Part shown: positions 21,762 through 33,594 of the stretch, in pieces | Numbering within the stretch: position 1 is the first letter of the stretch | Layout of the letters: every line of letters starts with the position of its first letter | Origin: Chimonanthus salicifolius | Taxonomy: Eukaryota; Streptophyta; Magnoliopsida; Laurales; Calycanthaceae | NCBI GenBank assembly: GCA_013350335.1 | Contig: CM023539.1 | Coordinates: forward strand, 19,388,448-19,452,447 | Length of the DNA: 64,000 nt | Reading direction: 5' to 3' | The notes under the pieces: model-generated | The model's input: the letters and a program-made list of their open reading frames with translations, nothing else | Databases searched by the model: none | Told to the model about the DNA's origin: nothing | Program-made: the position numbers and the translations under genes

Positions 21762-23617
21762 TTGATTTTGCTTCCGCTATTCTACATCATCTTAAAATTG
21801 AAAGATGATATGCTTGACATGATGGCCCGTGCTACGATCTTTTCAAAGATAGATCTTAAGAGCATGTATCATCAAATCTGCATACGATTAGGAGATGAAA
21901 AGTTGTACGCAAACCTAAAGAAATGTACATTCATAGCTAATAAAGTCATTTTCTTAGGGTTTGTAGTCTCATCTAAAGGGATGTCAGCAAACCCTAAAAA
22001 GATCAAGGCCATAGTAAGTTGGCCCGAATCGCGGAACATTCATGAGGTGCGAAGCTTTCACGGTTTAGCTACTTTCTATAGGCAGTTTATTCGAGGATTT
22101 AGTTCCACCATGGCTCCCATCACTGATTGCATTAAGAAAGGGGAGTTCACGTGGACTTAGGCAACCTCGAAGGCTTTCCAGGAGATCAAGACCTGTATGG
22201 TCAAAGCTCCTGTCATGCGGCTACACGACTTCGACAAAGTCTTTGAAGTCGCATGTGATGCATCTGGCTTTGGAATTGGTGGAGTCCTTAGTCAAAAAGG
22301 ACATCCTATCGCTTATTTTAGTGAGAAGTTGAACGAGGCCAAACAACGATATTCCACCTATGACAAAGAATTCTATGCGGTAGTGCAAGCACTACGTCAT
22401 TGGAGACACTATCTCCTACTGCATTCTCGGATCATGAGGCCTTAAGGTACCTGAACTCTCAAAAGAAATTAAATCCAAGACATGCTAAGTGGGTTGAGTT
22501 TCTACAGGAGTACACCTTTGTGCTCAAGCACAAGATTGGGGTCGAGAACAAACCAGCCGATGCGTTGAGTCATAGGATCGCACTGATACACTCCATGAGT
22601 GTGGAAGTGACCGGATTTAAACGGTTAAAAGATGAGTACCCCACATACCCGGATTTTGGGGATTTGTACACCTCACTCTTGAGCGACCAAGAGAGGAGAG
22701 ATAAAGAGTTTACTGTCGTTGAAGACTTGCTGTTTAAAGGAAGTAAACTTTGCATTCCCCGAACTTCCCTACGGAAGTTTCTTATCTGGAAGCTACATGC
22801 CGGAGGAGTAGCCGGACATTTTGGGAGAGAGAAGACGATTGCTTTGGCTGAAGGCAGATTCTATTGGCCTAGTCTGAAAAGAGATGCGGCCAAGGTCATT
22901 GGCCAATGTCAAACAATTGGCAAAATATTGTACACACCTTTGCCAGTTTCCCATGCTCTTTGGCAGGATCTTAGTATGGATCTCCTACTTGGGCTTCCGA
23001 AGACAAATAAGAAGTACGATTCCATCTTGGTGGTTGTGGACTGTTTTTCCAAAATGACCCATTTTCTACCCTACTATAAAACCTACGATGTTTCCAACAT
23101 CGCAAAGATTTTTGGCGTAGAGATTGTGAGGCTCCACAAGTTACCAAAGACTATCATGTCAGATAGGGATGTTAGGTTTATGAGCTACTTTTGAAAAACC
23201 CTATGGCACATGATGGGCACTAGGCTACAGTTTTCATCCGTGTACCATCCTCAGACTGATGGACAGACTGAGGTAGCCAATCGTAGCCTTGGTAATTTTC
23301 TGCGTTGTCTAGTGGATTAGAATACGCATTCTTGGGATGTTACGTTACCAATTGCAGAGTTCGCGTATAACAGTTCGGTCAAAATGTCCCTAGGTATGAG
23401 CCCCTTCGAAGCCATGCATGGTTACAAGCCTAGAAAGCCTATAGATCTCATACCCATGCCAGTATCCCATAGGCTGTCAAAGTCTGCTCCTTTATTTGCA
23501 CAGCATATACATGATTTGCATGCTGAGATTAAGAGAAAGATTAATATGAGCAATCAAATATATAAGTCTGTTGCAGATGTTCATCGTCGATTCAAAGAGT
23601 TTAATGTGGGTGACTGA
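21762..23617 (+). pseudogene. Ty3-type pol fragment (RT, RNase H, integrase), broken
   Basis: The reading starts in reverse transcriptase (DDMLDMMARATIFSKIDLKS). It loses an in-frame block after IRLGDE near 21897 that should contain the catalytic YxDD region, and resumes at LYANLKKCTF. Stops or shifts follow at 22158 (TAG), about 22430 (frameshift), 23192 (TGA) and 23318 (TAG). RNase H shows [14 protein letters not shown] and [12 protein letters not shown]. Integrase shows HAGGVAGHF with its zinc-finger CxxC damaged (CQTIGK), then MDLLLGLPKT, VVVDCFSKMTHFLP, MSDRDVRF and QTDGQTEVANR, so the DDE residues are visible. It ends in the post-integrase block DLHAEIKRKINMSN...EFNVGD. In life this polyprotein copies and integrates the element; here it is dead. 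Confidence 0.9.
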
Positions 23618-24772
23618 TGTAGGACACGAGAGACCCATCTATTATAGGATTTACTCTTTTTGTAATTTAGTAAGGGTTGTATTCGATCCTCTTAAGATCG
23701 AAAGTCCCTTGTTTTAAGGAAGCCAGGTCGGTGACTTTCCCTAATTAGTTTAGGGGTCTTTTCTATTTTCGAGTGTTAGGTTTCTTATAAATACTATGCA
23801 TGTAAAGGAGAGGGATACCTCTTCGAATATTATGAAATAAATTCAGATTTGTTTATTCCTTTGCCTTCGAGCACAGTTATCCTCTCTTTTCTGCCCGAGT
23901 TGCAGGCGAATCCCTTGCCATTGTTGTAGGAATCTCCATCTGGCCAGTTCCAGACCTCTTCATTGCAGATCTTGGGCTTAATCCCAAGTGAAGACACCAT
24001 CTACAGAAGATTTGGGCATTATCCTAGTGTTATAATCATCACCTCGGCTTCAATCCAGTTCGTCTCCTGTGTATTCGTACATTCTTTCCTACTTCTCTGG
24101 AGCCTCGATCTACGTGCCCTCGTCTTTTTCGAACTCCGTGCACAGTTCAAGGCCTCCCTTGCCTCTTAGCCATTGACACTGGTTGTAAAGACAATTTGGT
24201 TTCATAATCCTTGGTCGACAGGTTGCAGCTCCTTGTCAAGAAGCTACCTACACCGCACCTTGCTCTTTGGATAAATGATGATTTTAGCAAGTCCGATTAC
24301 TTTTTAGTGTGAAGTCCAATTCTCCATTGGGAACTATACGGATTCTGCTTTGTTCTACGTGATCGACATGGATATGTGCGACTTGATACTTGGACACCCT
24401 TGCCAATTTGATGTTCGCGCCTTACATGTCGGTGACTCCAACACCTACACATTCAAGAAGGATGGTTTGGCGTTTGTTCTTGCATCCTAACCGCTTGCTG
24501 CATTATGTGATTCGTCTCCTACCATCCCGGTTCTTGATGCTAGAGTTGATGCAGATGAGTTAGACCCCGACGAACTCGAGGACGAGTTTTTTTAAAGATC
24601 GGAGGAATAATGTAGGACACGAAAGACCCATCTATTTTAGGATTTACTCTTTTCGTATTTTAGTAAGTGTTGTATTCGATCCTCTTAACATCGAAAGTCC
24701 CTTGTTTTAAGGAAGTCAGGTCGATGGCTTTCCCTAATTAGTTTAGAAGTCTTTTCTATTTTCGAGTGTTAG
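23618..24772 (+). mobile_element. Ty3 deletion derivative flanked by TGTAGGACACG LTRs
   Basis: The left LTR begins TGTAGGACACGAGAGACCC at 23618, with TATA box TTATAAATACTATG near 23787. The right LTR begins TGTAGGACACGAAAGACCC at 24611 and is cut at 24772. Between them only a protease remnant and the pol tail survive (GACGAACTCGAGGACGAG at about 24567, polypurine AAAGATCGGAGGAATAA just before 24611). Reverse transcriptase to integrase is missing. It starts exactly at the stop of the preceding pol fragment. Confidence 0.75.
24172..24490 (+). pseudogene. Retropepsin-like protease remnant
   Basis: The frame reads IDTGCKDNLVS with an intact DTG active-site motif, then a TAA, SLVDRLQL, and further on VIDMDMCDLILGHPCQFD followed by ALHVGDSNTYTFKKDGLAF. 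These are the flap-distal and C-terminal motifs of plant Ty3 proteases (LLGRPWQFD in intact relatives). Two internal stops make it inactive. Confidence 0.7.
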
Positions 24773-25254
24773 TGCCCCGGCTTGCCGAGTCCCTATGTTT
24801 GTCAATTTCATGACTCGAGAAGAAACACTTGCTAAGAAGCTTGAAAACTCAAGGTGATCAAGAGTGAAGGTCATACTCCACCGGATTGAAGCTCATTGTA
24901 AATGGCAATCACAATAGGTTTTGGTCATACATGACTTTAGGTGGTACCCACACCTTAGGAAGACTATCTCTAGGTTTAGTTGAACAAATGATAAATCTAT
25001 AAAGAAGCCTAAGAGAGAAAGCTGGACAGTGAACTTGGAAATATGAATTAAGTTCACTGTCAGCTCGACCAGTCGTTCTCACCGATCCCTCGATGAAGAC
25101 AGGATCAACCCATCGTGATTGAAAGACTGGTCGACCAGATTTACAAAGGTTCTAAAACGTAGAACTGTCATTCTGGATATGCCTTTGATCAAGAGTCTTG
25201 TATGCACCGACCCCTCGGTGAAAGGTTGAAACGGCCCCTTGTGGTCAACGACTT
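24773..25254. repeat. Repeat copy B, related to 17333
   Basis: Same orientation as copy A over about 480 bases. It truncates the LTR of the deletion derivative on its left and abuts a TRIM remnant on its right. Confidence 0.7.
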
Positions 25255-25565
25255 ATCAGCCCATACCCTCAGTCCGAGAGTTGAACCGTGCTCTAATACC
25301 ATTTGTAACGCCCCCCTCCCGCTTTGAGCCCGCACCCGAACCCACATGGCTTCGTTTCTGAGGACCCACGCCAGGGGAACCCTCAAAAGGCCTTGTACTA
25401 GGAGGAGAGCCAACATCTTATATACAGAGGATTCCCACACACCAGAGGCGATGTGGGACTCTGGGAAACACGCCCAGCGCTGCATGCACGAGCCTAGCGA
25501 TTTTCTCTTTGCCTTAGGCACTATTTGGCCTAAGGCTCTTGGGCCCCACGGGGCGGGGTATCACA
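25255..25565 (-). mobile_element. Truncated TRIM/short-LTR element
   Basis: A 262-bp LTR spans 25304-25565 (TGTAACGCCCCCC ... GGGGCGGGGTATCACA). It is preceded by GTGCTCTAATACCAT, the reverse complement of a mutated tRNAiMet primer site (TGGTATTAGAGCAC). It shares the end and the words AAAAGGCCTTGT with the TRIM at 12383. The second LTR is absent. Confidence 0.75.
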
Positions 25566-25603
25566 TAGGGTCCCAACCATTTTACATTGTAGAAGTTTTA
25601 CTG
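25566..25603. mobile_element. Right-end remnant of an Emigrant-like MITE
   Basis: The sequence matches the right end of the element at 7320-7817 up to TTTTACTG followed by TA. The rest was displaced by the TRIM-like element. Confidence 0.6.
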
Positions 25604-28030
25604 TACATCTATGGCTGATCACGAGGTTTTGATTGATTAATGGTTCACGCCTGAGTTGGATGCAATTCACTCTCCCATTCCATCGTGTGCAAGCTTGTGT
25701 TGGCACAAGGATGGACTTGTATTTCATTAGGTTTAGGGTTTTGTGTGGAATTTTCCAGTTTGGTGTAATTTTTATTCCTTTTTTCCTATTACTCAATTGT
25801 ATGTAACCTAGGTTAGTCAAATTGGGCTTGCATGCCCTGGTCCTAGTATACTTTGATTTATGTTCTAGTTTTAATTTTGCATTTAATTATTGTGCAATTT
25901 CATTTCTAGTTCATGAATTGTTTGCATTATGTGTTTCAATTTTGATTTGAAGTTAATACCTAGTGAGATTATAGCCTTAGATTAATTCTATGTTGAGAGA
26001 TCCAATCTTTGACGGCACAAATTCGAGTTTCAGTTTGCTCAATAAGAGTGAATTTCAATTGGAAGAAATTGATTTGTGTGAAATTTGAGGATTTCATCTT
26101 TAAATTTTGGTTAACTTCGCATTGGGGATTTTCTCAATTTAATCCCGAGTTTGGAATTATCCTTAGATTCAGTTATTGACCGGGTCTTTAAATGTCTGCA
26201 TCAAATTGCTGCCCAGGAATACAATTTCTGGATATCTAGCCTGAATCTCTCTCTCTCATCACTCTCTCTCTCTCTCTCTTGTATTTTTGTAATTTTTATG
26301 TTTCAGTTGAGTCCCACATTTGTTGATTCTAGTTTTGAGGATGTAAAGGATTCTATATAAGCAATGCCATGGCTGGACGATGGGGAGCATACACCGTCAT
26401 TGCTATTTCCGTGATTGCTCCATACTATTCTGTGCTTTCCATGCTTGTTTCCTTTGTTAGTAGTTGATTTATTTTTAGTGTATTTTTCTTTTTATTAAGC
26501 GCAAATTGGGAATATACTTTTGTACTCTTTGTAGTGCATATCAAGCAAGAGCTTGACCCATACACATTTTTTTTTCTTAGTATGACGTAATATAGGGAGA
26601 TTCCGTCCTATGAAAATCGAGTTTTGTGTGAAACAATGAAACCTCTATTTATTCATTCCATACATTCTCTTTCGGCGCCTTTGGATTTGTTCCATACACA
26701 AGTATTTCTCCAAGTGTGAATGCACTTGCATGGCAAGCTACGGAAACCTACTCTATTTTGCAATGTCATTTCTAGTTTTTGCATGCAATGCCATTTACAG
26801 CCCTTGCAGTGTCTTTTTGCAGTCTTTCTAGCAGCTTTTACTCCATGGTCTACCCGTTGAAAATTGACCATTCATGTCCTTTATTGGACAATAATAATGA
26901 TGTAAAAGAGCTTATGGGTGGAAATGGTGGATGCAACAAGCATGTATGTGAATGAGTCTCTCATTGCAATATATGGGATGTGTATGGGTCTCATTTTAAA
27001 CTATTTTCTCATAATTATAAGAAAAATGTTGTTGAACATATGTATAAAAAATATTTCTAAATGTTTTAACCATTCGATCTAAATCGATTATCATACATCA
27101 TCATATAAACATCATATGTATTAGCTGCAAGTTGAATTCCGAAATGTCTGATGATCTCATTTTTAAATATTGATGTTGATTGTCTACATTTATCAAATAA
27201 ACATCATATGTATTAGCTACAAATTGAAGGCCAAAATGTCTACGATTAGGCCTGTTGATCTGAACTTTCTGCAATTCAACTAGAGATCTTGAGTTCGACG
27301 ACTCCTAGGCTTATCTTGATATGTAGGGTTTGCAGGTGGCTCTGTGTTTTTGTTGAAATTTGTCTCACCTCCAATGAGGATGGACATACCTCACGATAAT
27401 TGTCCCCCACCCCACCACTCAATCATAAGAGTGGCATGATCCTTTTTTTAACTCTGATCTTGAGTACTTTGATGAAATGCAACAACACTTATATTTCGAA
27501 AAAGTACCTATACCTCGAAATGCTCCCAACATAGGACTCTATGGTTCCATTCTTGTTGTTGCTGGAAGTACACATCCCTCTTCTCTGTGTAGAGCAGATA
27601 TACGAGAAATAGATGCTTAGGCTACAATGACCAATAACAGCACTGAAATAGTGAATCTATCGGCAGTTCGGCACCGCATCAGCGGCTCATTCCTGCAACC
27701 ACTTTAGTACTTTGTTATTAGTCAAAGTGGGGGGCCTTGCGCTTGAATTGAACTAGCGCCTTTTGATTGAAGTTGAGTAGGGCTCCTAGGTGGCCAAAGG
27801 AAGACCAAAGAGAAGGAGCGTTGGGAAATCCTGCACATCGACTGTGGGTTGCATGACATACAATGAATTAATATTATTAGATGCAAGGGTTTTCCATGAT
27901 GTTTGGGGAATTCTGTATGTAGAACACGAGTTGTGGATTAATTTTCTGGCTGACAACTTTACACTTCAGAAAAGAAGTCTATTTCTACAACTAATGTGCA
28001 TTTCCTATTTTGCATGGACTGAATTTGCAG
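25604..28030. other. Unclassified long intergenic or intronic stretch
   Basis: No domain is recognisable. It contains a CT microsatellite (26246-26279) and a diverged direct repeat (ACATCATATGTATTAGCTNCAA at about 27109 and 27197). A frame at 27790-28092 is open mostly because it runs into the exon at 28031. Confidence 0.35.
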
Positions 28031-28092
28031 TGAATATTGGCCGGATGAGCATTGCCGGCTTGGACTTTGATGCGGAAGATGAGTCTGACTAG
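28031..28092 (+). CDS. Candidate terminal exon of an unrecognised host gene
   Basis: A strong acceptor (pyrimidine-rich TATTTTGCATGGACTGAATTTGCAG ends at 28030, shown in part) precedes an open stretch reading NIGRMSIAGLDFDAEDESD and a TAG at 28090. The acidic C-terminus, the single-copy look and the following 3' UTR-like sequence suggest a real gene end. It may belong to the same gene as the exon at 6213; that is inference from orientation and style only. Family not identified. Confidence 0.4.
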
Positions 28093-29294
28093 CAGCTGGA
28101 TTAATGATGTATAAGTGCTTGTATTCATTCTAATCATGCTACGCTTGAAATTTTGATTTTATTGAATGTGCTGGTTTACTGGTTGTACAACACTAGCTTT
28201 ACTGAACTCCAGTACATTTTTTTCCTGTTCAATGGTATTGCCTTCAAGTGAATGAATACAGGAGAAAAGTCCTGTCATATGAATTTATTTTGTTTAACCT
28301 ATTTTTTGTCAAATAACAGAATCTCAACTACACACGAAAGTATTCAAGAATGACAGGTTTCTATTAGAAGCTAACTCCTTTTGCTGTTATTAATGGTGGA
28401 TCCACCTCTCGATGATCTAATCTATTTATGTGTAGACATCCTTTGTGAATTGATAATACGATCCACTTTAGTCTTTTACACTACCCCCTTTTTTCTTTGT
28501 TTATGTGTGAGAAAAAGGAAAAATGTCATTTGTGAACGTGCTCTAAATTTGTGAACAATTTCGTTCTATTTCAGTTTGAAATGGAAGGGATGTTTAGTTT
28601 CGACAGAAAATTGAAATGCAACACTTAAATTATGGTACCGTGCCAGTTTCCATTTTGGCTCATTGAGGGTCATTTTAATTTGTTCTGGCTGAAATGGATT
28701 GATTTGGACAAATGTAGAATGGTCCATTTTGGCCCTGGCTGTTTTGCTTTAACGACTTTTTATATATTTTTTTTTAAAAAAATCCGTTCTATTATCCAAT
28801 TATACGAATCAAAAGTAAAGATGATAAGAGTTTAAGTGATCCAAATTTTGGACTAAAATTTGTTTTTCCGTCATTTGAAATTACTAGTCAAAATATTTAG
28901 AAATTCTTGAAGGCAAACATATCTGGTGATTTTGATTATTAAAATCAAGTGGTTTGAAATTGAATTTGAGCTAAAATTTAGTATATTTTCAATTTATATA
29001 ATTGATTTTTTTAATGAATATGATGAAAGTGAGAAAAGAAAGGAAATTAACCAAGTTTGATCATGTACTTTGACTTTTGACAATTGATTTTCATTAAATG
29101 ACATTTTAATTTTATTTTTTGGGTATTTCTTTTTTTTTTTTTTAAGTTAGATTTTTATTTAATTCTTATGAGAAAATACTTGAAGTCCCTATTTCGAAAT
29201 GGAATACTTTTGTAGTTGAAATGTTTGAAATGCTCTACCGTAGAAAAACAAATTTGGAAAAAGTTCTTAAAACAACTATGCTTTAACCCCAAAT
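28093..29294. other. 3' flank and AT-rich intergenic DNA
   Basis: The first 100-200 bases look like a 3' UTR. The rest is AT-rich with T runs (29128-29142) and contains no recognisable feature. Confidence 0.35.
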
Positions 29295-30322
29295 TTGGCC
29301 CCTTTTTCATCGGTCGTTGTGTGGGTATCACACCAAGAAATGAGGCAAGACAACACAATTGCAGAGTTGATTTCACCTAGCACAAAAACCACAATTCAGA
29401 ATGAAGCGCAGGGTCAAGAAGAGGCCAGTACGTCAGGAGGTGACAAACAAATAGACTGCTGGAGTCCACCAGTTTGGCACAAGGTAGAACAAAGAGAACC
29501 ATCAAGGCACCTCAAAGGCTTAGATGGGATGAAGATGAGATAAGCTTTGCTCTTATCACCAATAGTGGTGATCCAACCACATTCCAAGAAGCCATGGAGA
29601 GCAGTGAAAGAGAAGGTTGGATGGGTGCCATGGTCAATGAAATGGAATCTCTACATCATAGCTCTGCATGAAAGTTAGTTCTGAAATCAAAGGACAGCAA
29701 ATTAGTTGGTTGCAGATGGATATTCAGAAAAAAAAAAAAAAAAGCATTATAGGAAAATGAGAAATCAAAGTTCAAAGTACGGCTAGTGGCAAAGGGGTAC
29801 TCACAGAAAGAGGGTTGATTATGATGAGATATTCTCCCCAGTCGTCAAGCATATATCTATCAAGGTGTTCTTGACTATGGTAGCACATGGAGTTTGAATA
29901 GTTTGATGTAAATACTACTTTTCTTCACGGTGATTTGGAGGAATCCATTTACATAGAGCATCCTGAAGGGTTTAAAGAAGCTGGCAAGGAAGACTTTGTG
30001 TGCAGATTGAAGAAATCATTATATGGGCTTAAGCAATCTCCAAGACAATGGTACAAGCGTTTTGACTCTTATACGTTGTGGATTCGCTACTAACGATATA
30101 AGTATGATTGTTGTGTTTACTATAGGGTGCTAGACGATAATACTCTTATTATGCTATTGTTTTATGTAGATGACATGATCATTGCATGTAAAGAGATGTC
30201 AAAAGTAGTTGAACTTAAATTCCAATTAAGTAAAGAGTTTGACATGAAAGATCTCGGGACAACTACAAAAATATTAGGCATGGAAATTAGGAGACACAAA
30301 GAGGCTGAAAAGTTGTGGTTAT
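29295..30322 (+). pseudogene. Copia pol, first half (pre-RT linker and reverse transcriptase)
   Basis: The pre-RT block SFALITNSGDPTTFQEAMES and WMGAMVNEMESLH is typical of Copia. Next come shifted pieces of the reverse transcriptase (LKKSLYGLKQSPRQWYKRF, about 30007-30063). The catalytic YVDD is at 30163-30174 inside LLFYVDDMIIACKEM, then FDMKDLGTTTKILGMEI. Frameshifts and stops (e.g. about 29670, 29818 and 30092) and an A15 run kill the frame. Gag, protease and integrase are missing on the left. A solo LTR splits the gene at 30323. Confidence 0.9.
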
Positions 30323-32095
30323 TGTTAGGCAAACTAGCCAAATATCTAGAATAATCCTAGAGGAGGGTGAATAAGACTATTGAGGAATTTTAATTTCTAT
30401 TTAAATTTGGACACTTTAGAGATTGGTCAATACAAATTTGCTCAATTAGTCTTCTAAGTATGATTTATAAGCAAGATTAAGTTCATGCAAACTATGAGAG
30501 CAATAAGATATGAGCTAAAACAAGTGCATAAAATAAGGTGAAGGAGATGAAAAGAGATAGATAATTGTGACACAATGATTTTTACGTGGTTCTTTAACCT
30601 TTCCTACATCCACGCCTCAAGTACACCACTTGAGGATTTCACTAATTTTCTCATTCATGTGTGGAAAAAAAAACTTATTACAACCTTGATCTACCTTATG
30701 GGTGTAGATCGAACAGAGACTAACAAACACTAAGAAAACAACTTTTTTGGATTTTAATAGAGTTACACCAACCCTTTACAATTAACACAATGATAGAATG
30801 AATGTGTTTGAATATTACCAAGAACACTAGTCTCTTGTTACTTGAAGTAGCTTATCCTTGGGTGTCTTCCTCCACTTAGCTCCTTAGTGATGAGAGAGTA
30901 CTCCAATGAATCCCACACCAAAGAATAAGAGATACACTAGGGATGATTAGAGGTTTGCCTATGTGAGCAATCAATCCCAAATGGTGTCCTCAAGAATCAC
31001 ATTCAATGTTGAGCCTTAGATGCTTAATGATTTGCCTATGAGTGCTTTGAATGTGTTTGAGATATGTTTTAGAGCAATGAGGGTCTAACTATGGAGATTT
31101 TGTGCTCTAAGAATAGTTGGGATGCTTAGGGAAGAGTAGGAGAAAATTTAACTCAAAAGGGTCAATATTTCCAACTCAAATGGCCTTGGTTTAAATACAC
31201 AATGTTCTCCCAACTGATCTATGTTTCGGAGCCAGTCTGACTAGCCTCAGAACTTCCGAAGTCCCAACGGTCATATTTCAACGGATAGTTTGACCTTGCA
31301 ACGGCTAGTTGGACTATGCTCGGAACTAGGCAAGTTCCAGATTCGGAACTTCCGAAGTCAAGTTTCGAAGAGTGGAAGAGGGTTGGAAGTAGTGTCTCAA
31401 GCATGTACATGGGAGGTATCGGAACCTGCAATGTGCATTCCCCGGAACTTCTGAGGCTGGTTCCGAGGCAGGTTCCAAACCTAGGAACAACCTTCGGAAC
31501 TTATGAGGCAGGTTCTGAGGAACCTAATGAGCCTCAGATTTCACTAGTGTTGATGTATTTAGAGTTTGTGAAATCCGGACAAGATGGAGAGCACTTTGTG
31601 TGTTCATTTGCAATCATTAAGTTTAACTATAGTGAACATTTGTTAGATTGCAAATACACAATAATATATAGGGATATTTGATAGATAGATAGAGCTCTCC
31701 ATAGGGCAAATGTATTTATAATTCCTATTTTAATTAAACTAGTTCTTAATCAAGGGATTCTAAGACAACTAGGTCCATCCTATGGTCCATATACCTGTGT
31801 TTGTTGGCATTCAATGAGTTATTTTGATTTTAGTGCGATGCTTTCCAACATATACCTGTGTTGGTTGACATTCAATGAGTTCTTTTGGTTTTGGTTCGAT
31901 GCTTTCCAAACAACGTATCTTCTGGAGCTTCAAGCTTGATTTGAATATGCATGTCTTCTAGAGGTGCGTTCTTGGACACGTAGACGGTCACAACTCAGTC
32001 AAGGAAATTGACAACTCATGACTCAATCGGATACAGTAACGGAATTAACAACTCAGTCTGACTCAGAGGAGACAGATTTAACTTTTAGGCCAACA
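30323..32095. mobile_element. 1.8 kb solo LTR inserted in Copia pol, TSD GTTAT
   Basis: The insert begins TGTTAGGCAAACTAGCC and ends TTTTAGGCCAACA. GTTAT is duplicated at 30318-30322 and 32096-32100, and removing it rejoins the Copia frame (KLWL... to KKYIS-like sequence). It contains CCTAGAGGAGGGTGAATA near the start, a block of GGAACTTCCGAAG dyads at about 31236-31520, and no domains. Related sequence is at 34546-36137 and 49206-49318. Confidence 0.85.
31236..31520. repeat. Cluster of GGAACTTCCGAAG dyads in the solo LTR
   Basis: CAGAACTTCCGAAGTCC (31240), CGGAACTAGGCAAGTTCC, CGGAACTTCCGAAGTC (31342), CCCGGAACTTCTGAGG (31441), GGTTCCGAGG and CGGAACTTATGAGG (31494) are variants of one short palindrome-like word. 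Spacing is irregular. Confidence 0.75.
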
Positions 32096-32100
32096 GTTAT

Positions 32101-32920
32101 CACAGAAGAAATATATCTCAAATGTAGTTGAGAAATTCAGCATGTAGAAAGTAAAATCAGTATCTACTCCACTTATAACTCATTTCAACTTGAGTGCCAG
32201 AAAGTGTCCTAATACAAATGATGAAGTTGTAGAAATGTCCAAGACATCGTATGCTAATGCAATGGGGTTCCTCATGTATGCCATGGTTTGTACTCGGCCA
32301 GATATTGCTCAAGCAATTGGTGTAGTAAACAAATATATGGCGATTTAGGTTAGGGAAGAGCATTGGAATGCATTAGAGTGGAATCTGAAGTATTTGAAGG
32401 GCACTAAAGACTTGGGAATAGTGTTTGAAAGAAAACAGGGTCAGAAACTGTGGCCGGATATGTAGATGTTGATTATACAGGTGACTTAGACAAGAGAAGA
32501 TCTACTACATGTTATGTCGATACACTTGCCAGTGGACTCATCAGTTGGAGGTCAGTACTTCAGTCTCCTACAGCTTTATCCACTACAAAGACAGAGTATA
32601 TGGTAGTGACAAGTGCTTCTAAGGAAGTAGTGTGGTTGAGAGGTTTGGTGAATGAATTGGGAATTAAACAGGAATCAGTCTCTTTATATTGTGACAGTCA
32701 AAGTGCTATTTATTTATAAAAAAATCAGGTATGTCATGCCAGGACAAAACACATAGCAGTGATGTATCATACGGTTCGAGATTGAGTCGCTACAGGTGAA
32801 GTCTCCATTCAGAAGATTCACACAGATGAGAATACAGCAAACATGCTTACCAAGCTAGTTACTACAAAAAAGTTCAAGCATTGCTTGAACTTACACAATC
32901 TCTCTTCTTGTTAGAGATCG
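32101..32920 (+). pseudogene. Copia pol, second half (RT end and RNase H)
   Basis: It continues the Copia frame after the solo LTR: SYANAMGFLMYAMVCTRPDI, then YLKGTKDLGIVF. RNase H motifs are AGYVDVDYTGD, SGLISWRSVLQSPTALSTTK, TEYMVVTSASKEVVWLRGL and LYCDSQSAI. Stops at about 32346 (TAG), 32456 and 32717 and later ones show decay. The family role is degradation of the RNA template during reverse transcription. Confidence 0.9.
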
Positions 32921-33034
32921 GATGTGCACCTTTAAGGTGCAGGTTGGTGGGAGTGAGCTCTCACCAGGTGGAGGTGTTACAAACACATTACAACATTCTT
33001 TAGAATGACTGATATTTTTTACCAAGGTAGAGAT

Positions 33035-33349
33035 TGTTGGGTTTGGCTCATAATATCCTTATTGGTTAGGGAGTGTTCACGGAAGGCCCATTAGGCCTGG
33101 GAGTATTCTTTGTAATGCCCAGTATATATAAGGGCTTACTTTCTCTCTAGGGTTATGAGATGGGTGTTTTTCTCAGAGAAAAAGAGAGGAGAGAAAGAGA
33201 GACAAAGATCTTGTAACACCTAGTTCTATTCTCTTCATAGTGAAATCGAACAGTATGCTCCGTAAACATAGCGTTTGGGTGAACCACGTAAAAATCTTTT
33301 GTCTTGTGTGGTTTGATTTGTTGTGCGATTACGTTTTATTTTCTAAACA
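33035..33349 (+). mobile_element. 3' LTR of the Copia element
   Basis: It begins TGTTGGGTTTGGCTC directly after the polypurine-like ACCAAGGTAGAGAT. The TATA box TATATATAAG is at about 33122. The end near TTTTCTAAACA is approximate. The leader is purine-rich (GAGAGGAGAGAAAGAGAG). The 5' LTR is not present. Confidence 0.8.
33122..33131 (+). promoter_or_regulatory. TATA box of the Copia LTR
   Basis: GTATATATAAGG sits about 90 bases into the LTR with a purine-rich transcribed leader downstream. Confidence 0.6.
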
Positions 33350-33594
33350 CTTATTGATGTAGAGATAGATATTGAGGTAGTTAATTTGGCAAACATTTAA
33401 GAAGAAAAGCAATTCCATTGATACGTGCAATTGTACATGATAGGTAAAGAGCAAAAACAAGTTTGGAATAATGTGTTGAGAGACGACAAAGTTCCCAACT
33501 GAAGTTGGACTTCACCCAAGGTCCACTCTAAGCCCTTATTTATTTGCTTTGTTTTTGTATATTTAAAAGGTAGAAATCCAAAGTGAAGTACACC
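33350..33594. other. Unclassified spacer
   Basis: No feature recognised. Confidence 0.3.

Noticed and set aside
27790..28030. Upstream part of an open frame (MAKGRPKRRSVGKS...) leading into the exon at 28031
   Set aside because: It reads through an evident acceptor site and has intron-like composition near its end. I keep only the terminal exon.
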